From contig NZ_VFNU01000001.1 in assembly GCF_006715725.1 (NCBI RefSeq), positions 4,898,001-4,962,000 of the forward strand: DNA of 64,000 bases, given 5' to 3'. Of the stretch, positions 49,081 to 57,532 are shown piece by piece. The notes under the pieces are model-generated. The model saw only the letters and a list, made by a program, of their open reading frames with translations. It did not search any database and had not been told where the DNA came from. Every line of letters begins with the position of its first letter. The first letter of the stretch is position 1. A program made the translations under genes and the position numbers. Source of the DNA: Nocardioides sp. SLBN-35 (GTDB lineage Bacteria > Actinomycetota > Actinomycetes > Propionibacteriales > Nocardioidaceae).

Positions 49081-49935
49081 ATGTCGAACACCCCCAGCCT
49101 GCGCCGCCGGATCAGTGGGATCGCGCTCGTCGCGCTCGCCGCGACCACGACACTGACGGCGTGCTCCTCCGGCGACGACGCCGGGAAGGACGCCGGCGGC
49201 GACGCCAAGACCCTGGTCATCCCGCAGCAGGTCGGCGTGCCGCCGTACAGCTATCTCGACGACAAGGGCGAGCTGACCGGCCTGCTCCCCGACCTGTCCA
49301 CCGCCCTCGGCGAGGCGATGGGGCTCAAGGTCGACAACGAGCAGGCCTCCTTCGAGAACGGCCTGCTCGGGCTGCAGCGCGGAACCTACGAATGGGTGCC
49401 CGGCGTCGACGTCACCGCCGAGCGGCTGGAGAAGTTCGACTTCGCCACCAACCTCGTCGAGAGCTACGGCTTCCGGGTCAAGGACGGCGGGATCGACATC
49501 GGCGACTCGATGGACGACCTGTGCGGCCTCTCGATCGCGGTGACCGCGGGCTCCAGCCCGGTGCCGGTGCTGCAGGACCTGTCGAAGACCTGCAAGAGCG
49601 ACGGCGAGGGCGCTATCGACGTCCAGACCTTCGCCGACCAGGCCACCGCCGACCTCGCCGTCAAGAGCGGCCGGGCCGACGCGGTCACCGCCACCAGCAG
49701 CGGACTCGCCTACCAGGTGACCACCGAACCCGGCGTCTGGAAGATCACCGGCCCGATCTACCAGGCGATCGACATCGGGTTCGCCGTCATGAAGGGCGAC
49801 GACATGGCCGAGAAGCTGGTCGAGGCGACCGACGACATCATTGCGAACGGCACGTACGCCGACATCCTCGCCAAGTACGGAGCCGAGAAGATGGCCGTCG
49901 ACAAGTCGGTGCTCAACCCCGAGCCGGCGTCGTGA
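49081..49935 (+). CDS. Polar amino-acid-type ABC substrate-binding lipoprotein
   Basis: A 284-residue SBP of the PF00497 (bac solute-binding 3) family. Signal helix ISGIALVALAATTTL, lipobox LTAC with Cys28, followed by a Gly/Asp-rich linker. YSYLDDKGELTGLLPDLSTAL, the segment GLSIAVTAGSSPVPVLQ and AVTATSSGLAYQ are typical of the family. Ligand is probably an amino acid, amine or related N-containing compound. It precedes permease and ATPase genes with four-base overlaps. Confidence 0.9.
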   Translation: MSNTPSLRRRISGIALVALAATTTLTACSSGDDAGKDAGGDAKTLVIPQQVGVPPYSYLDDKGELTGLLPDLSTALGEAMGLKVDNEQASFENGLLGLQRGTYEWVPGVDVTAERLEKFDFATNLVESYGFRVKDGGIDIGDSMDDLCGLSIAVTAGSSPVPVLQDLSKTCKSDGEGAIDVQTFADQATADLAVKSGRADAVTATSSGLAYQVTTEPGVWKITGPIYQAIDIGFAVMKGDDMAEKLVEATDDIIANGTYADILAKYGAEKMAVDKSVLNPEPAS

Positions 49936-50864
49936 CCGAGACGATGGCGGACCGCACCGCGGACAGCGCCGACGACGCCGCGTGGGACGATCACCTTGCG
50001 CATCTCGCTGCGATCCCCCACGCGCGACGACTCCATCTGCTCCGGATTCTGCTCGCCGTCGTCCTGGTCGCCGCCGCCGGGCGGCTCGGGTGGAGCATCG
50101 TGGAGAACCCGGCCTTCGAGTGGGCCACTGTGCGCTCGTACTTCTTCTCCGACCCGGTGCTGACCGGGCTGAAGAACACGATCACGCTGACCGCGCTGTC
50201 GATGGGCCTGGCCCTCGTGGTCTCGGTACTGATCGCCAACCTGCGTCTGTCCGACAACCCGGTGCTGCGCGCCGCGGCCGGCGCCTACGTGTGGTTCTTC
50301 CGGTCGGTGCCGCTGCTGGTACTGCTGATCCTCTGGTTCAACATCTCGCTGATCTACCCGACCTTCAGCATCCCATTGCCGGGCGGCGGCTGGACGTGGG
50401 AGACCCGTGACCTGATGACGGCGTACTGGTCGGCGGTGCTGGCGTTCGGGCTCCAGCAGGCGGCCTACACCTCGGAGATCATCCGCGCCTCGCTGCTCGC
50501 GGTGCCGGCCGGCCAGCGTGAGGCGGCGCTCGCCCTGGGCATGCCGCCCGGACGGATCTTCCGGCGGATCGTCTTCCCCCAGGCGATGAAGATCGCCGTC
50601 CCGCCGGTGAGCAACGACCTGATCAACCTGCTCAAGGCGACCGCGCTGGTCGCGTTCATCTCGGTGCCGGACCTTCTCTACTCCGTGCAGCAGATCTACA
50701 ACCGGACCTTCGAGGTCGTGCCCCTGCTCATGGTGGCCACGGTCTGGTACATGATCCTGGTCAGCATCCTCTCGCTGGGCCAGTTCTACCTCGAGCGATG
50801 GCTCGGGCGATCGGCTGCCGCGCGGGTGAGTCCGCGTGGTCGAGCCGGGAGGAGCACGACATGA
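49932..50864 (+). CDS. Polar amino-acid-type ABC permease
   Basis: A 310-residue permease with an extended N-terminal cytoplasmic tail (about 40 residues) and helices after it. FRSVPLLVLLILWFN and the EAA-type loop EAALALGMPPGRIFRRIVFP are diagnostic of the HisM/GlnP permease family. GTG at 49932 overlaps the binding-protein stop. Only one permease gene is present, so a homodimer is expected. Confidence 0.92.
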   Translation: MTETMADRTADSADDAAWDDHLAHLAAIPHARRLHLLRILLAVVLVAAAGRLGWSIVENPAFEWATVRSYFFSDPVLTGLKNTITLTALSMGLALVVSVLIANLRLSDNPVLRAAAGAYVWFFRSVPLLVLLILWFNISLIYPTFSIPLPGGGWTWETRDLMTAYWSAVLAFGLQQAAYTSEIIRASLLAVPAGQREAALALGMPPGRIFRRIVFPQAMKIAVPPVSNDLINLLKATALVAFISVPDLLYSVQQIYNRTFEVVPLLMVATVWYMILVSILSLGQFYLERWLGRSAAARVSPRGRAGRSTT

Positions 50865-51661
50865 CCACCCTGGCGACGCCCCCGGTCGGCCGACAGCTCG
50901 ACGGGCCGCTCATCAGCGCCCGAGGGATCAGCAAGTCCTTCGGTGGCCACCAGGTGCTGCACGACGTGTCGCTCGACGTACGCCGGGGCGAGGCGGTCTG
51001 CCTGCTCGGTCGCTCCGGCAGCGGCAAGAGCACCTTCCTGCGCTGCCTCAACCTGCTGGAGCGCGCCGAGGAGGGCATCGTGATGCTCGACGGCGAGCTG
51101 CTCGGCCATCACGTGCACCGCGGCCGGATCCACCGGCTGCCTGCCCGCCGGGAGGCCGCCCAGCGCCAGCACCTCGGCATGGTGTTCCAGCAGTTCAACC
51201 TGTTCGCCCACAAGACCGTGCTGGAGAACGTGATCGAGGCACCGGTGAAGGTGGCCGGCCGCTCGCGGCGCGAGGCGAGCGCGCACGCGCTCGAGCTGCT
51301 GGAGCGGGTCGGGCTGGCCGAGAAGGTCGGCGCCTACCCGGGCCAGCTCTCGGGCGGCCAGCAGCAGCGGGTCGCGATCGCGCGGGCACTGGCGATGCGC
51401 CCGAAGGCACTGCTCTTCGACGAGCCGACGTCCGCGCTCGATCCGGAGATGGTCAACGAGGTGCTCCAGGTGATCCGGGACCTCGTGGTCGACGGGATGA
51501 CGACGATCATCGTCACCCACGAGGTCGGCTTCGCGCGCGAGGTCTGCGACCGCTTCGTGTTCCTCCAGGACGGCCGGATCGTCGAGGAGGGGCCGGCCCG
51601 CCGGCTCACCGAGGGCGCCGAGCACCCCGCCACCCGGGACTTCCTCAGCAAGGTCCTCTGA
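50861..51661 (+). CDS. Polar amino-acid-type ABC ATP-binding protein
   Basis: A 266-residue GlnQ-like ATPase. Walker A is GRSGSGKSTFLRCLN, signature LSGGQQQRVAIARALAM, Walker B LLFDEPTSALDPE and H-loop IIVTHEVGFA. The ATG overlaps the permease stop (ATGA) and follows GGGAGGAG. It completes the three-component importer. The flavin monooxygenase gene follows 32 bases later, suggesting that the imported compound is oxidised by that enzyme. Confidence 0.94.
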   Translation: MTTLATPPVGRQLDGPLISARGISKSFGGHQVLHDVSLDVRRGEAVCLLGRSGSGKSTFLRCLNLLERAEEGIVMLDGELLGHHVHRGRIHRLPARREAAQRQHLGMVFQQFNLFAHKTVLENVIEAPVKVAGRSRREASAHALELLERVGLAEKVGAYPGQLSGGQQQRVAIARALAMRPKALLFDEPTSALDPEMVNEVLQVIRDLVVDGMTTIIVTHEVGFAREVCDRFVFLQDGRIVEEGPARRLTEGAEHPATRDFLSKVL

Positions 51662-51693
51662 CCCTTCCCCTTCAGCCAGAGAGGCACCAACCC

Positions 51694-53190
51694 ATGTCAT
51701 CGGGAGGCGCGAGCATGCCCTCATCCACCCCCACCGGCTTCCGGGTCGCCGTGATCGGCGGCGGTTTCGCCGGGATCGCCGCCGCCCGCGAGCTGCACCG
51801 CCGCGGCTACGCCGTCACCGTCTTCGAGTCCGGCGACAGCCCGGGCGGGACCTGGCGCGTCAACCGCTTCCCCGGCGTTGAGGTCGACACCCCCGCAGTC
51901 ATGTACTCCTACTCGTTCGCGCCCGGCGAGTGGAGCCGCGAGTTTCCCGGCGGCGCCGAGCTGCACGCCTACCTCGGGCAGGTGGCCCGCGAGGCCGGTC
52001 TGCTGCCGCTGTTCCGGTACGGCCACCGGGTCACCCGGCTGCACTGGGACGAGTCCGCCGCAGAGTGGTCGGTCACCGTGCGCGATGTCGCGACCGGCGA
52101 CGAGGAGACCGAGCGGTTCCGTGCGGTCGTCTCCGCGGTCGGTCTGCTCAACGTGCCGCGCCACCCCCAGTGGCCCGGCCGCTCGACGTACACCGGCGAG
52201 ATCTTCCACACCGCCGAGTGGCCGTCCGGCCTGGACCTGACCGGACGTCGGGTGGCCGTGGTCGGCACCGGCTCCACCGCCGCGCAGGTGGTCGCCGAGC
52301 TCGCCGGCGTGGCCAGCCAGCTCACCGTCTTCCAGCGCCAGCCCGGCTGGGTGGATCCCAAGGTCGGCCGCGTGTACGACGACGCCGACCGGGCCCGGCT
52401 TCGCCACCCCGTTCACCGCCGGATCGCCCGCTGGCGGCTGTTCCTCGCCCTGGAGCGGCGCTGGCTCGGCGGCCGGATCATCCGGCCAGGCAGCGACGTC
52501 GACACCTCCCTGGTCGACGCCTGCCGGAGCTACCTCGACGAGGTCTTCGCCGAGCATCCCGAGCTCAAGGCGCAGCTGACCCCGACCTCGGCGTACCTCG
52601 GCAAGCGCGCGGTGCACTCCTCGACCTTCTACCCAGCGCTGCTGCGCGAGGACGTCACCCTGGTGCCGCGCGCCGTGGTCGGCATGCACGAGAAGGGTCT
52701 CATCGACGCGAGCGGCGAGGAGCACGTCGCGGAGGTCGTCGTCACCGCCACCGGCTTCCGGGCCGCGGAGTTCCTCGGCGGCATCGAGGTCGTCGGGCGG
52801 GGCGGCACCGTGTTGGCGGACAAGTGGGGCGACGACCCGATGGCCTTCCTCGGCATCACCGTCGACGAGATGCCGAACCTGTTCCTGCTCTACGGCCCCA
52901 ACACCAACTGGTACGCCCCCGTGTTCGGCATGGAGAAGCAGGCGCTGTTCGTCGGTCGCACGCTCGACGAGCTGCGCCGGCGCGGCGCCCGCTCGGTCGA
53001 GGTGAAGGCGTCGTACGTCGTTGCGCTCAACCGCTGGCTGAAGCGCCGGCTCGACGCGAGCTCGTTCGCCCAGACCCCGAACTACTTCCGCTCGCCGTCA
53101 GGCCGCGTCGTCACCCAATGGCCCGACGGCGCGTCGGTCTACTGGCTGCTCACCCGGCTGCTCTGGAAGCGCTCGGCCCGGTTCCGGTGA
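51694..53190 (+). CDS. Flavin-containing monooxygenase / Baeyer-Villiger-type oxygenase
   Basis: A 498-residue FAD/NADPH enzyme. The FAD loop is VIGGGFAGIAAARELH, the BVMO-type signature is YTGEIFHTAEWP (FxGxxxHxxxWP-like), and the second Rossmann loop is VVGTGSTAAQVVAEL. VVVTATGFRA is the ATG motif. These define a class B flavin monooxygenase, able to oxidise ketones, amines or sulfur. Linkage to a PucR regulator and an amino-acid-type importer suggests an N-containing substrate. ATG at 51694 or 51715 are possible. Confidence 0.88.
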   Translation: MSSGGASMPSSTPTGFRVAVIGGGFAGIAAARELHRRGYAVTVFESGDSPGGTWRVNRFPGVEVDTPAVMYSYSFAPGEWSREFPGGAELHAYLGQVAREAGLLPLFRYGHRVTRLHWDESAAEWSVTVRDVATGDEETERFRAVVSAVGLLNVPRHPQWPGRSTYTGEIFHTAEWPSGLDLTGRRVAVVGTGSTAAQVVAELAGVASQLTVFQRQPGWVDPKVGRVYDDADRARLRHPVHRRIARWRLFLALERRWLGGRIIRPGSDVDTSLVDACRSYLDEVFAEHPELKAQLTPTSAYLGKRAVHSSTFYPALLREDVTLVPRAVVGMHEKGLIDASGEEHVAEVVVTATGFRAAEFLGGIEVVGRGGTVLADKWGDDPMAFLGITVDEMPNLFLLYGPNTNWYAPVFGMEKQALFVGRTLDELRRRGARSVEVKASYVVALNRWLKRRLDASSFAQTPNYFRSPSGRVVTQWPDGASVYWLLTRLLWKRSARFR

Positions 53191-53200
53191 GCGCGGCCGC

Positions 53201-53683
53201 TCACAGCAGCTTGCCGAAGCACCGCGAGAGCGGCGCGTCCTTGTAGAACCCGAAGCCGGGGATCTCCTCGTAGCCGGCGCTGCGGTACAGCCCGATCGCC
53301 TCGGGCTGCCGCAGCCCGGTCTCGAGGACGGCCAGGTCGTGACCGGCCTCCCTGGCCGACTCCTCGAGGGCAGCGAGCACGACACGCGCGAAGCCGCGCC
53401 CGCGCTGCTCGGCGACCACGAACATCCGCTTGACCTCGACCGCGCTGCTGCCGCCGAGCACCTGCACGGTCGAGCGGCGCCAGGCGCCGGTGGCGACGGG
53501 CGACCCGGCGTCGTCGTACCCGACCAGGAAGACGCCCTCCGGGAGGTCGAACACACCCGGGTCGACGGGGCTCTCGTCGGGGTTGCCGTAGCGCTCGACG
53601 TACTCCTGCTGGACGCGGGCGACCAAGGCCGCGGCGTCGGGGTGGAGGTAGCTGACGGGGCGCAGGTCGAGGGAGGCTTGCAT
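53201..53683 (-). CDS. GNAT-family N-acetyltransferase
   Basis: A 160-residue acetyltransferase. The acetyl-CoA loop is VAEQRGRGFARVVLAAL (Q/RxxGxG/A), preceded by VEVKRMFV and followed by LYRSAGYEEIPGFGFY. Substrate unknown. It is convergent with the monooxygenase gene (11-base gap between stops) and divergent from serC. Confidence 0.88.
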   Translation of the reverse strand: MQASLDLRPVSYLHPDAAALVARVQQEYVERYGNPDESPVDPGVFDLPEGVFLVGYDDAGSPVATGAWRRSTVQVLGGSSAVEVKRMFVVAEQRGRGFARVVLAALEESAREAGHDLAVLETGLRQPEAIGLYRSAGYEEIPGFGFYKDAPLSRCFGKLL

Positions 53684-53694
53684 GGCGAAACCGA

Positions 53695-53725
53695 TTGAAC
53701 AGGGCCATGAGGGGCCTGTCACAAT
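53695..53725 (+). promoter_or_regulatory. serC promoter candidate
   Basis: TTGAAC (53695-53700) and CACAAT (53720-53725) are separated by 19 bases, about 60 bases upstream of serC. Spacing is slightly long but both boxes are near consensus and AT-rich in context. Confidence 0.35.
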
Positions 53726-53786
53726 GGGGACATCTCTGACAGCGTCGTCAGCCTGTCCTCTCTGCCCGTGCCGGAAGGTTGACCAC

Positions 53787-54902
53787 GTGACCGACATCCA
53801 GATCCCCGCCGAGCTCAAGCCCGCCGACGGCCGCTTCGGCGCCGGGCCCTCGAAGATCCAGCCCAGCCACCTCGCCGCGCTGGCCGCGACCGGGGACCAG
53901 CTGATGGGTACGTCGCACCGCCAGGCCCCCGTGCGCAACGTGGTGGGCCGGGTGCTGCAGGGCCTGGGCGACCTGTTCACACTGCCGGAGGGCTACGAGG
54001 TCGTGGTCGGCAACGGCGGCGCGACGGCGTTCTGGGACATCGCGGCCTTCGGCCTGATCGAGACGAAGTCGCAGCACCTGACCTTCGGCGAGTTCTCGGG
54101 CAAGTTCGCCTCGTCGGTCAAGGCTGCCCCGTGGCTGGACGCGCCGTCGATCGTCGCGGCCGACCCGGGCTCGCGGCCCGAAGCCGTCGCGGAGGCCGGT
54201 GTCGACGTCTACGCCTGGGCCCACAACGAGACCTCGACCGCCGTGATGGCGCCGGTCGTCCGCCCGGCCGGCACCGACGGTGCCCTGGTGCTCGTCGACG
54301 CCACCTCGGGCGCCGGCGGCCTGCCGGTCGACCTGGCCGAGACCGACGTCTACTACTTCGCCCCGCAGAAGTGCTTCGCCTCGGACGGCGGCCTATGGTT
54401 CGGCATCTTCAGCCCCGCCGCGATCGAGCGGGCCGAGCGGATCGCCGCGTCGGACCGCTACATCCCGCCGTTCTTCAACCTCAAGACGGCCATCGACAAC
54501 AGCCGGCTCAACCAGACCTACAACACCCCGTCGGTCGCGACGCTGTTCCTCATGGCCGAGCAGCTGGACTGGATGAACGGCGAGGGCGGCCTCAAGGGCA
54601 TGGTCGAGCGCACCACCGCGTCGTCGGACGCGCTCTACGGCTGGGCCGAGCGGACGTCGTACACCACGCCCTATGTCGCCGACCCGAGCCACCGCTCGCT
54701 GGTCATCGGCACGATCGACTTCGACGACGCGATCGACGCCGCCCAGATCGCGAAGGTGCTGCGCGCCAACGGCATCGTCGACACCGAGCCCTACCGCAAG
54801 CTCGGCCGCAACCAGCTGCGGATCGCGATGTACCCCGCGATCGACCCGGCCGACGTCGAGGCCCTGACGCGGTCGATCGACTACGTGGTCGAGGCGCTCT
54901 GA
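53787..54902 (+). CDS. serC: Phosphoserine transaminase
   Basis: A 371-residue PLP enzyme making 3-phosphoserine from 3-phosphohydroxypyruvate and glutamate. FGAGPSKIQPSHL at the start, GNGGATAFWDIAAF, AWAHNETSTAVMAPV, and the PLP Lys in YYFAPQKCFASDGG (about 194) are the actinobacterial SerC pattern. C-terminal LGRNQLRIAMYPAID is conserved. GTG at 53787 is used with GGAAGG upstream. SerC is essential for serine and may also serve PLP synthesis. Confidence 0.95.
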   Translation: MTDIQIPAELKPADGRFGAGPSKIQPSHLAALAATGDQLMGTSHRQAPVRNVVGRVLQGLGDLFTLPEGYEVVVGNGGATAFWDIAAFGLIETKSQHLTFGEFSGKFASSVKAAPWLDAPSIVAADPGSRPEAVAEAGVDVYAWAHNETSTAVMAPVVRPAGTDGALVLVDATSGAGGLPVDLAETDVYYFAPQKCFASDGGLWFGIFSPAAIERAERIAASDRYIPPFFNLKTAIDNSRLNQTYNTPSVATLFLMAEQLDWMNGEGGLKGMVERTTASSDALYGWAERTSYTTPYVADPSHRSLVIGTIDFDDAIDAAQIAKVLRANGIVDTEPYRKLGRNQLRIAMYPAIDPADVEALTRSIDYVVEAL

Positions 54903-54906
54903 GGCT

Positions 54907-55182
54907 TCACGCGTAGAGGTCGACCCGGCTCGCACCGAGCGCCACGAACAGCTCGGTGCGGCCGGGACCACGCACGGCACCCGGGGTGGCCAGCACCTCG
55001 GCGACGGCGCGCTCGAGGTCCCGGTGCTCCTGGAAGTGCCGCATCGCCGCGGAACGCCACTCCTCGATGTCCGGCCCCATGCCCGGCATCGAGGCGGCCG
55101 CGCCGCGCGACCGCGCCAACCAGCCCGCGCACAGGAGGGCGAACGCCATCAACAGGGCTGCGGTGGTGAGCTCCATCGACAT
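54907..55182 (-). CDS. Small membrane protein of unknown function
   Basis: A 91-residue protein beginning MSMELTTAALLMAFALLCAG, a single N-terminal helix, then a soluble segment with SMPGMGPDIEEWRSAAMRHF and a C-terminal GRTELFVALGASRVDLYA. ATG at 55182 follows GAGGAGGAG nine bases upstream. No known domain. It is convergent with serC, with four bases between the stops. Confidence 0.7.
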   Translation of the reverse strand: MSMELTTAALLMAFALLCAGWLARSRGAAASMPGMGPDIEEWRSAAMRHFQEHRDLERAVAEVLATPGAVRGPGRTELFVALGASRVDLYA

Positions 55183-55304
55183 CGTCGTCTCCTCCTCGTC
55201 GGTCGGGTGGTTCGGTGCCTGACCAACGACGTCGGGTACGACGGGTGACGACCTCGGCTCGAAATCGGGACCGGGTCCCAGGCCGTCTCCGCGATGATGG
55301 GGCG

Positions 55305-55751
55305 GTGCCCCACGTACGCGCCGCGACCCCTGCCGACGTCGACGCCCTGCTCGCCCTGTGGGCGGTCGCGGCCGAGAACGACGCACGGCCGACGGACAGC
55401 GCGGGCGCCGTACGACGCCTCCTCGCCCGGGACCCGGAGGCCTGTCTGGTCGCCGAGGAAGCTGAGGAGGCCGAGGAAGCCGGGCGGCTGCTCGGCTCGG
55501 TCATCGCCGGCTGGGACGGCTGGCGGGCGCACCTCTACCGCCTGGCGGTCCACCCCGACGCGCGCCGGCGCGGCATCGGCTCTCTGCTGGTCGACGCGGC
55601 GACCACGCGCCTGGTCGCGCTCGGCGCGTCCCGGATCGACGCCATGGTCCTCGAGCACAACGACCTCGGCCAGACCATCTGGCGCGCTGCCGGCTACGCC
55701 CGCCAGGACGACTGGCGGCGCTGGGTGCGCCCTACAGCCGGCCCGCGATGA
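55305..55751 (+). CDS. GNAT-family N-acetyltransferase
   Basis: A 148-residue acetyltransferase: VRAATPADVDALLALW at the start, acetyl-CoA loop LAVHPDARRRGIGSLLVDAA, and IWRAAGYARQDDWRRW at the end. An acidic repeat EEAEEAEEAG is unusual. Substrate unknown. It overlaps the convergent macro-domain gene by 20 bases. GTG at 55305 is preceded by a GATGGGG sequence. Confidence 0.88.
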   Translation: MPHVRAATPADVDALLALWAVAAENDARPTDSAGAVRRLLARDPEACLVAEEAEEAEEAGRLLGSVIAGWDGWRAHLYRLAVHPDARRRGIGSLLVDAATTRLVALGASRIDAMVLEHNDLGQTIWRAAGYARQDDWRRWVRPTAGPR

Positions 55752-56223
55752 GCTCGTACGCCGAGCGCCCGAACGCCACCAGCCGCGCCAGCTCGACCTC
55801 GGTGGGCGTCGAGCGCAGCGTCTCGAGCGCCGCGTCGACGGCGTCGTCCTTCGGCCAGCCGTAGACCCCGGCGCTCACCAGCGGGAAGGCGACCGAGCGG
55901 GCGCCGAGCTCGTCGGCCACCTCGAGCGCGCGGCGGTAGCAGGAGGTCAGCAGGGTCCGGTCGGTCTCGCCGGCGTTGCGGTTGGGGCCGACGACGTGGA
56001 TGACCCAGCGCGCGGGCATCAGGCCGGCGGTGGTCCAGCCGGCGTCGCCGGTCGCCAGGCCGTCGGGGAAGCGGCGCACGCAGTCGGCGAGCACCTCCGG
56101 CCCACCGGCCGCGTGGATCGCCCCGTCGACCCCACCGCCCCCGCGCATCCGGCGGTTGGCGGCGTTGACGATCGCATCGACCTGCTGCGCGGTGATGTCG
56201 CCCTCGACGACCTCGATCTGCAT
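55732..56223 (-). CDS. Macro-domain protein, O-acetyl-ADP-ribose deacetylase type
   Basis: A 163-residue macro domain. VEGDITAQQVDAIVNAANRR, the Gly-rich loop RGGGGVDGAIH and PLVSAGVYGWPKDDA form the ADP-ribose pocket. Such proteins hydrolyse O-acetyl-ADP-ribose, the product of sirtuins; one sirtuin is encoded at 3.4 kb, though not adjacent. It overlaps the upstream DUF1905 gene by four bases. Confidence 0.93.
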   Translation of the reverse strand: MQIEVVEGDITAQQVDAIVNAANRRMRGGGGVDGAIHAAGGPEVLADCVRRFPDGLATGDAGWTTAGLMPARWVIHVVGPNRNAGETDRTLLTSCYRRALEVADELGARSVAFPLVSAGVYGWPKDDAVDAALETLRSTPTEVELARLVAFGRSAYELIAGRL

Positions 56224-56528
56224 CACTCGACCGTACGCAGCCGCACCGTGCAGGGTCCACCCTCGACCAGCCCCTCGGCGGTGCGGACCGCCTTCTTGAC
56301 CGGCAGCACGAAGGTCTTCTCCGCAGCACTCGGGAACACCGACGTGCGCCAGGTGCTGGAACCCACCGTGACCTCGACCCGGACGCTCCCGAATCCCTTG
56401 CTGGGCGCGGTCTCGTCGATGAGGTCGGAGACCTCGAACGGCAGGCTGACGAAGAACCAGGCGCCGCCGGACTCCTCGTCGCGCGCCTGCCAGCGCCACA
56501 GCTCGGCGGTGAACTCGTGCTCGCTCAC
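56223..56528 (-). CDS. DUF1905 domain protein
   Basis: A 101-residue protein with the DUF1905 pattern: FTAELWRWQ, AWFFVSLPFEVSDLI, KGFGSVRVEVTVGSSTWRTS and VKKAVRTAEGL. Function is unknown; family members are small beta-barrels. The start GTG is at 56528 and the stop overlaps the macro-domain start, so the two are co-expressed. Confidence 0.88.
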   Translation of the reverse strand: MSEHEFTAELWRWQARDEESGGAWFFVSLPFEVSDLIDETAPSKGFGSVRVEVTVGSSTWRTSVFPSAAEKTFVLPVKKAVRTAEGLVEGGPCTVRLRTVE

Positions 56529-56540
56529 GCCCCGATCGTG

Positions 56541-57494
56541 TCACCGACCGCCGACAAGCCGCAGCGTCGCCCGCTCCAGCTGCTCGCGGGTCGCGCCGGC
56601 GCGGACCCGGATGGTGCGACCCTCGGCGTAGGCTTCGACCACGCGCGGGTCGACGTACGCCGACCGGGCCAGGGCGGGCGTGTTGCCGAGGAACTCGGCC
56701 ACCTCCCGCATCGCCGCAGCGACGGCACGCTTCCGCGCCGTCTTCGACGCCTCCGGGCCGGGCGCCTGCGCGAGCGCCGCTGCCGCGAGGACGGTGCCGT
56801 GCCAGGTGCGGAAGTCCTTCGCGGTGATCTCCAGCCCGCTCACCTCGCGCAGGTAGTCGTTGACGTCGGTGCCGGTGACGTCGAGCAGCCGCGGGTCCTT
56901 CCGGCGCCGGCGCCGCCGCCGTTCGAGGGCGCGCACCGCGACCGGGTCGTCGATCTCCACGTGGTGCTCGATCCCCGACTTCCCGGTGAACTCGAAGACG
57001 AGCACATCCCCGGACCGGTGCACGTGCTGCCGCTCGAGGGTCGTCAGCCCGAACGAGCCGTACTCCTCGGCGTACACGTCGTTGCCGATCCGGAAGCAGC
57101 CCAGGTCGATCAGCCGGACCGCCAGGGCGCAGCTCGCCTGCGGTCCGACGTCGTCGTCGAGATCGGCGAGCACCCGCTCGCGGATCCGGGGCAGCCGCCG
57201 TCCCAGCGTCATGACGCGCTCGTGCTTCTGCGCGGCCCGCTGCTCGACCCAGTCCGGGTGGTAGAGGTACTGCCGTCGTCCGGCCGCGTCGGTGCCCACC
57301 GCCTGCAGGTGCCCGTTGGGTCGCGGGCAGATCCACACGTCGGTCCAGGCCGGCGGGATCACCAGCGCCTTGCACCGGGCCGCGTCCTCGGCCCCGAGCG
57401 GACGGCCGTCGAGCCCGAGGTGGACGAAGCCGCGCCCGGCCCGGCGCCGGGTCCAGCCCGGCTCATCGGGAGAGGTACGACGCAGCCGGGCCAC
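56541..57494 (-). CDS. DNA topoisomerase IB
   Basis: About 317 residues, similar to bacterial/poxvirus-type topoisomerase IB. VARLRRTSPDEPGWTRRRAG begins the protein, VIPPAWTDVWICP and GNDVYAEEYGSFGLTTL lie in the N-terminal/catalytic region, AKDFRTWHGTVLAA holds catalytic Arg/His, and the nucleophilic Tyr is in LARSAYVDPRVV (about 280). It relaxes DNA by a 3'-phosphotyrosine intermediate. GTG at 57494 is the best start; it lies 38 bases after the stop of the upstream gene. Confidence 0.9.
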   Translation of the reverse strand: MARLRRTSPDEPGWTRRRAGRGFVHLGLDGRPLGAEDAARCKALVIPPAWTDVWICPRPNGHLQAVGTDAAGRRQYLYHPDWVEQRAAQKHERVMTLGRRLPRIRERVLADLDDDVGPQASCALAVRLIDLGCFRIGNDVYAEEYGSFGLTTLERQHVHRSGDVLVFEFTGKSGIEHHVEIDDPVAVRALERRRRRRRKDPRLLDVTGTDVNDYLREVSGLEITAKDFRTWHGTVLAAAALAQAPGPEASKTARKRAVAAAMREVAEFLGNTPALARSAYVDPRVVEAYAEGRTIRVRAGATREQLERATLRLVGGR

Positions 57495-57532
57495 GTCGGT
57501 CAGGTGCCCGCAACCGGCCGGATCAGACCCGA

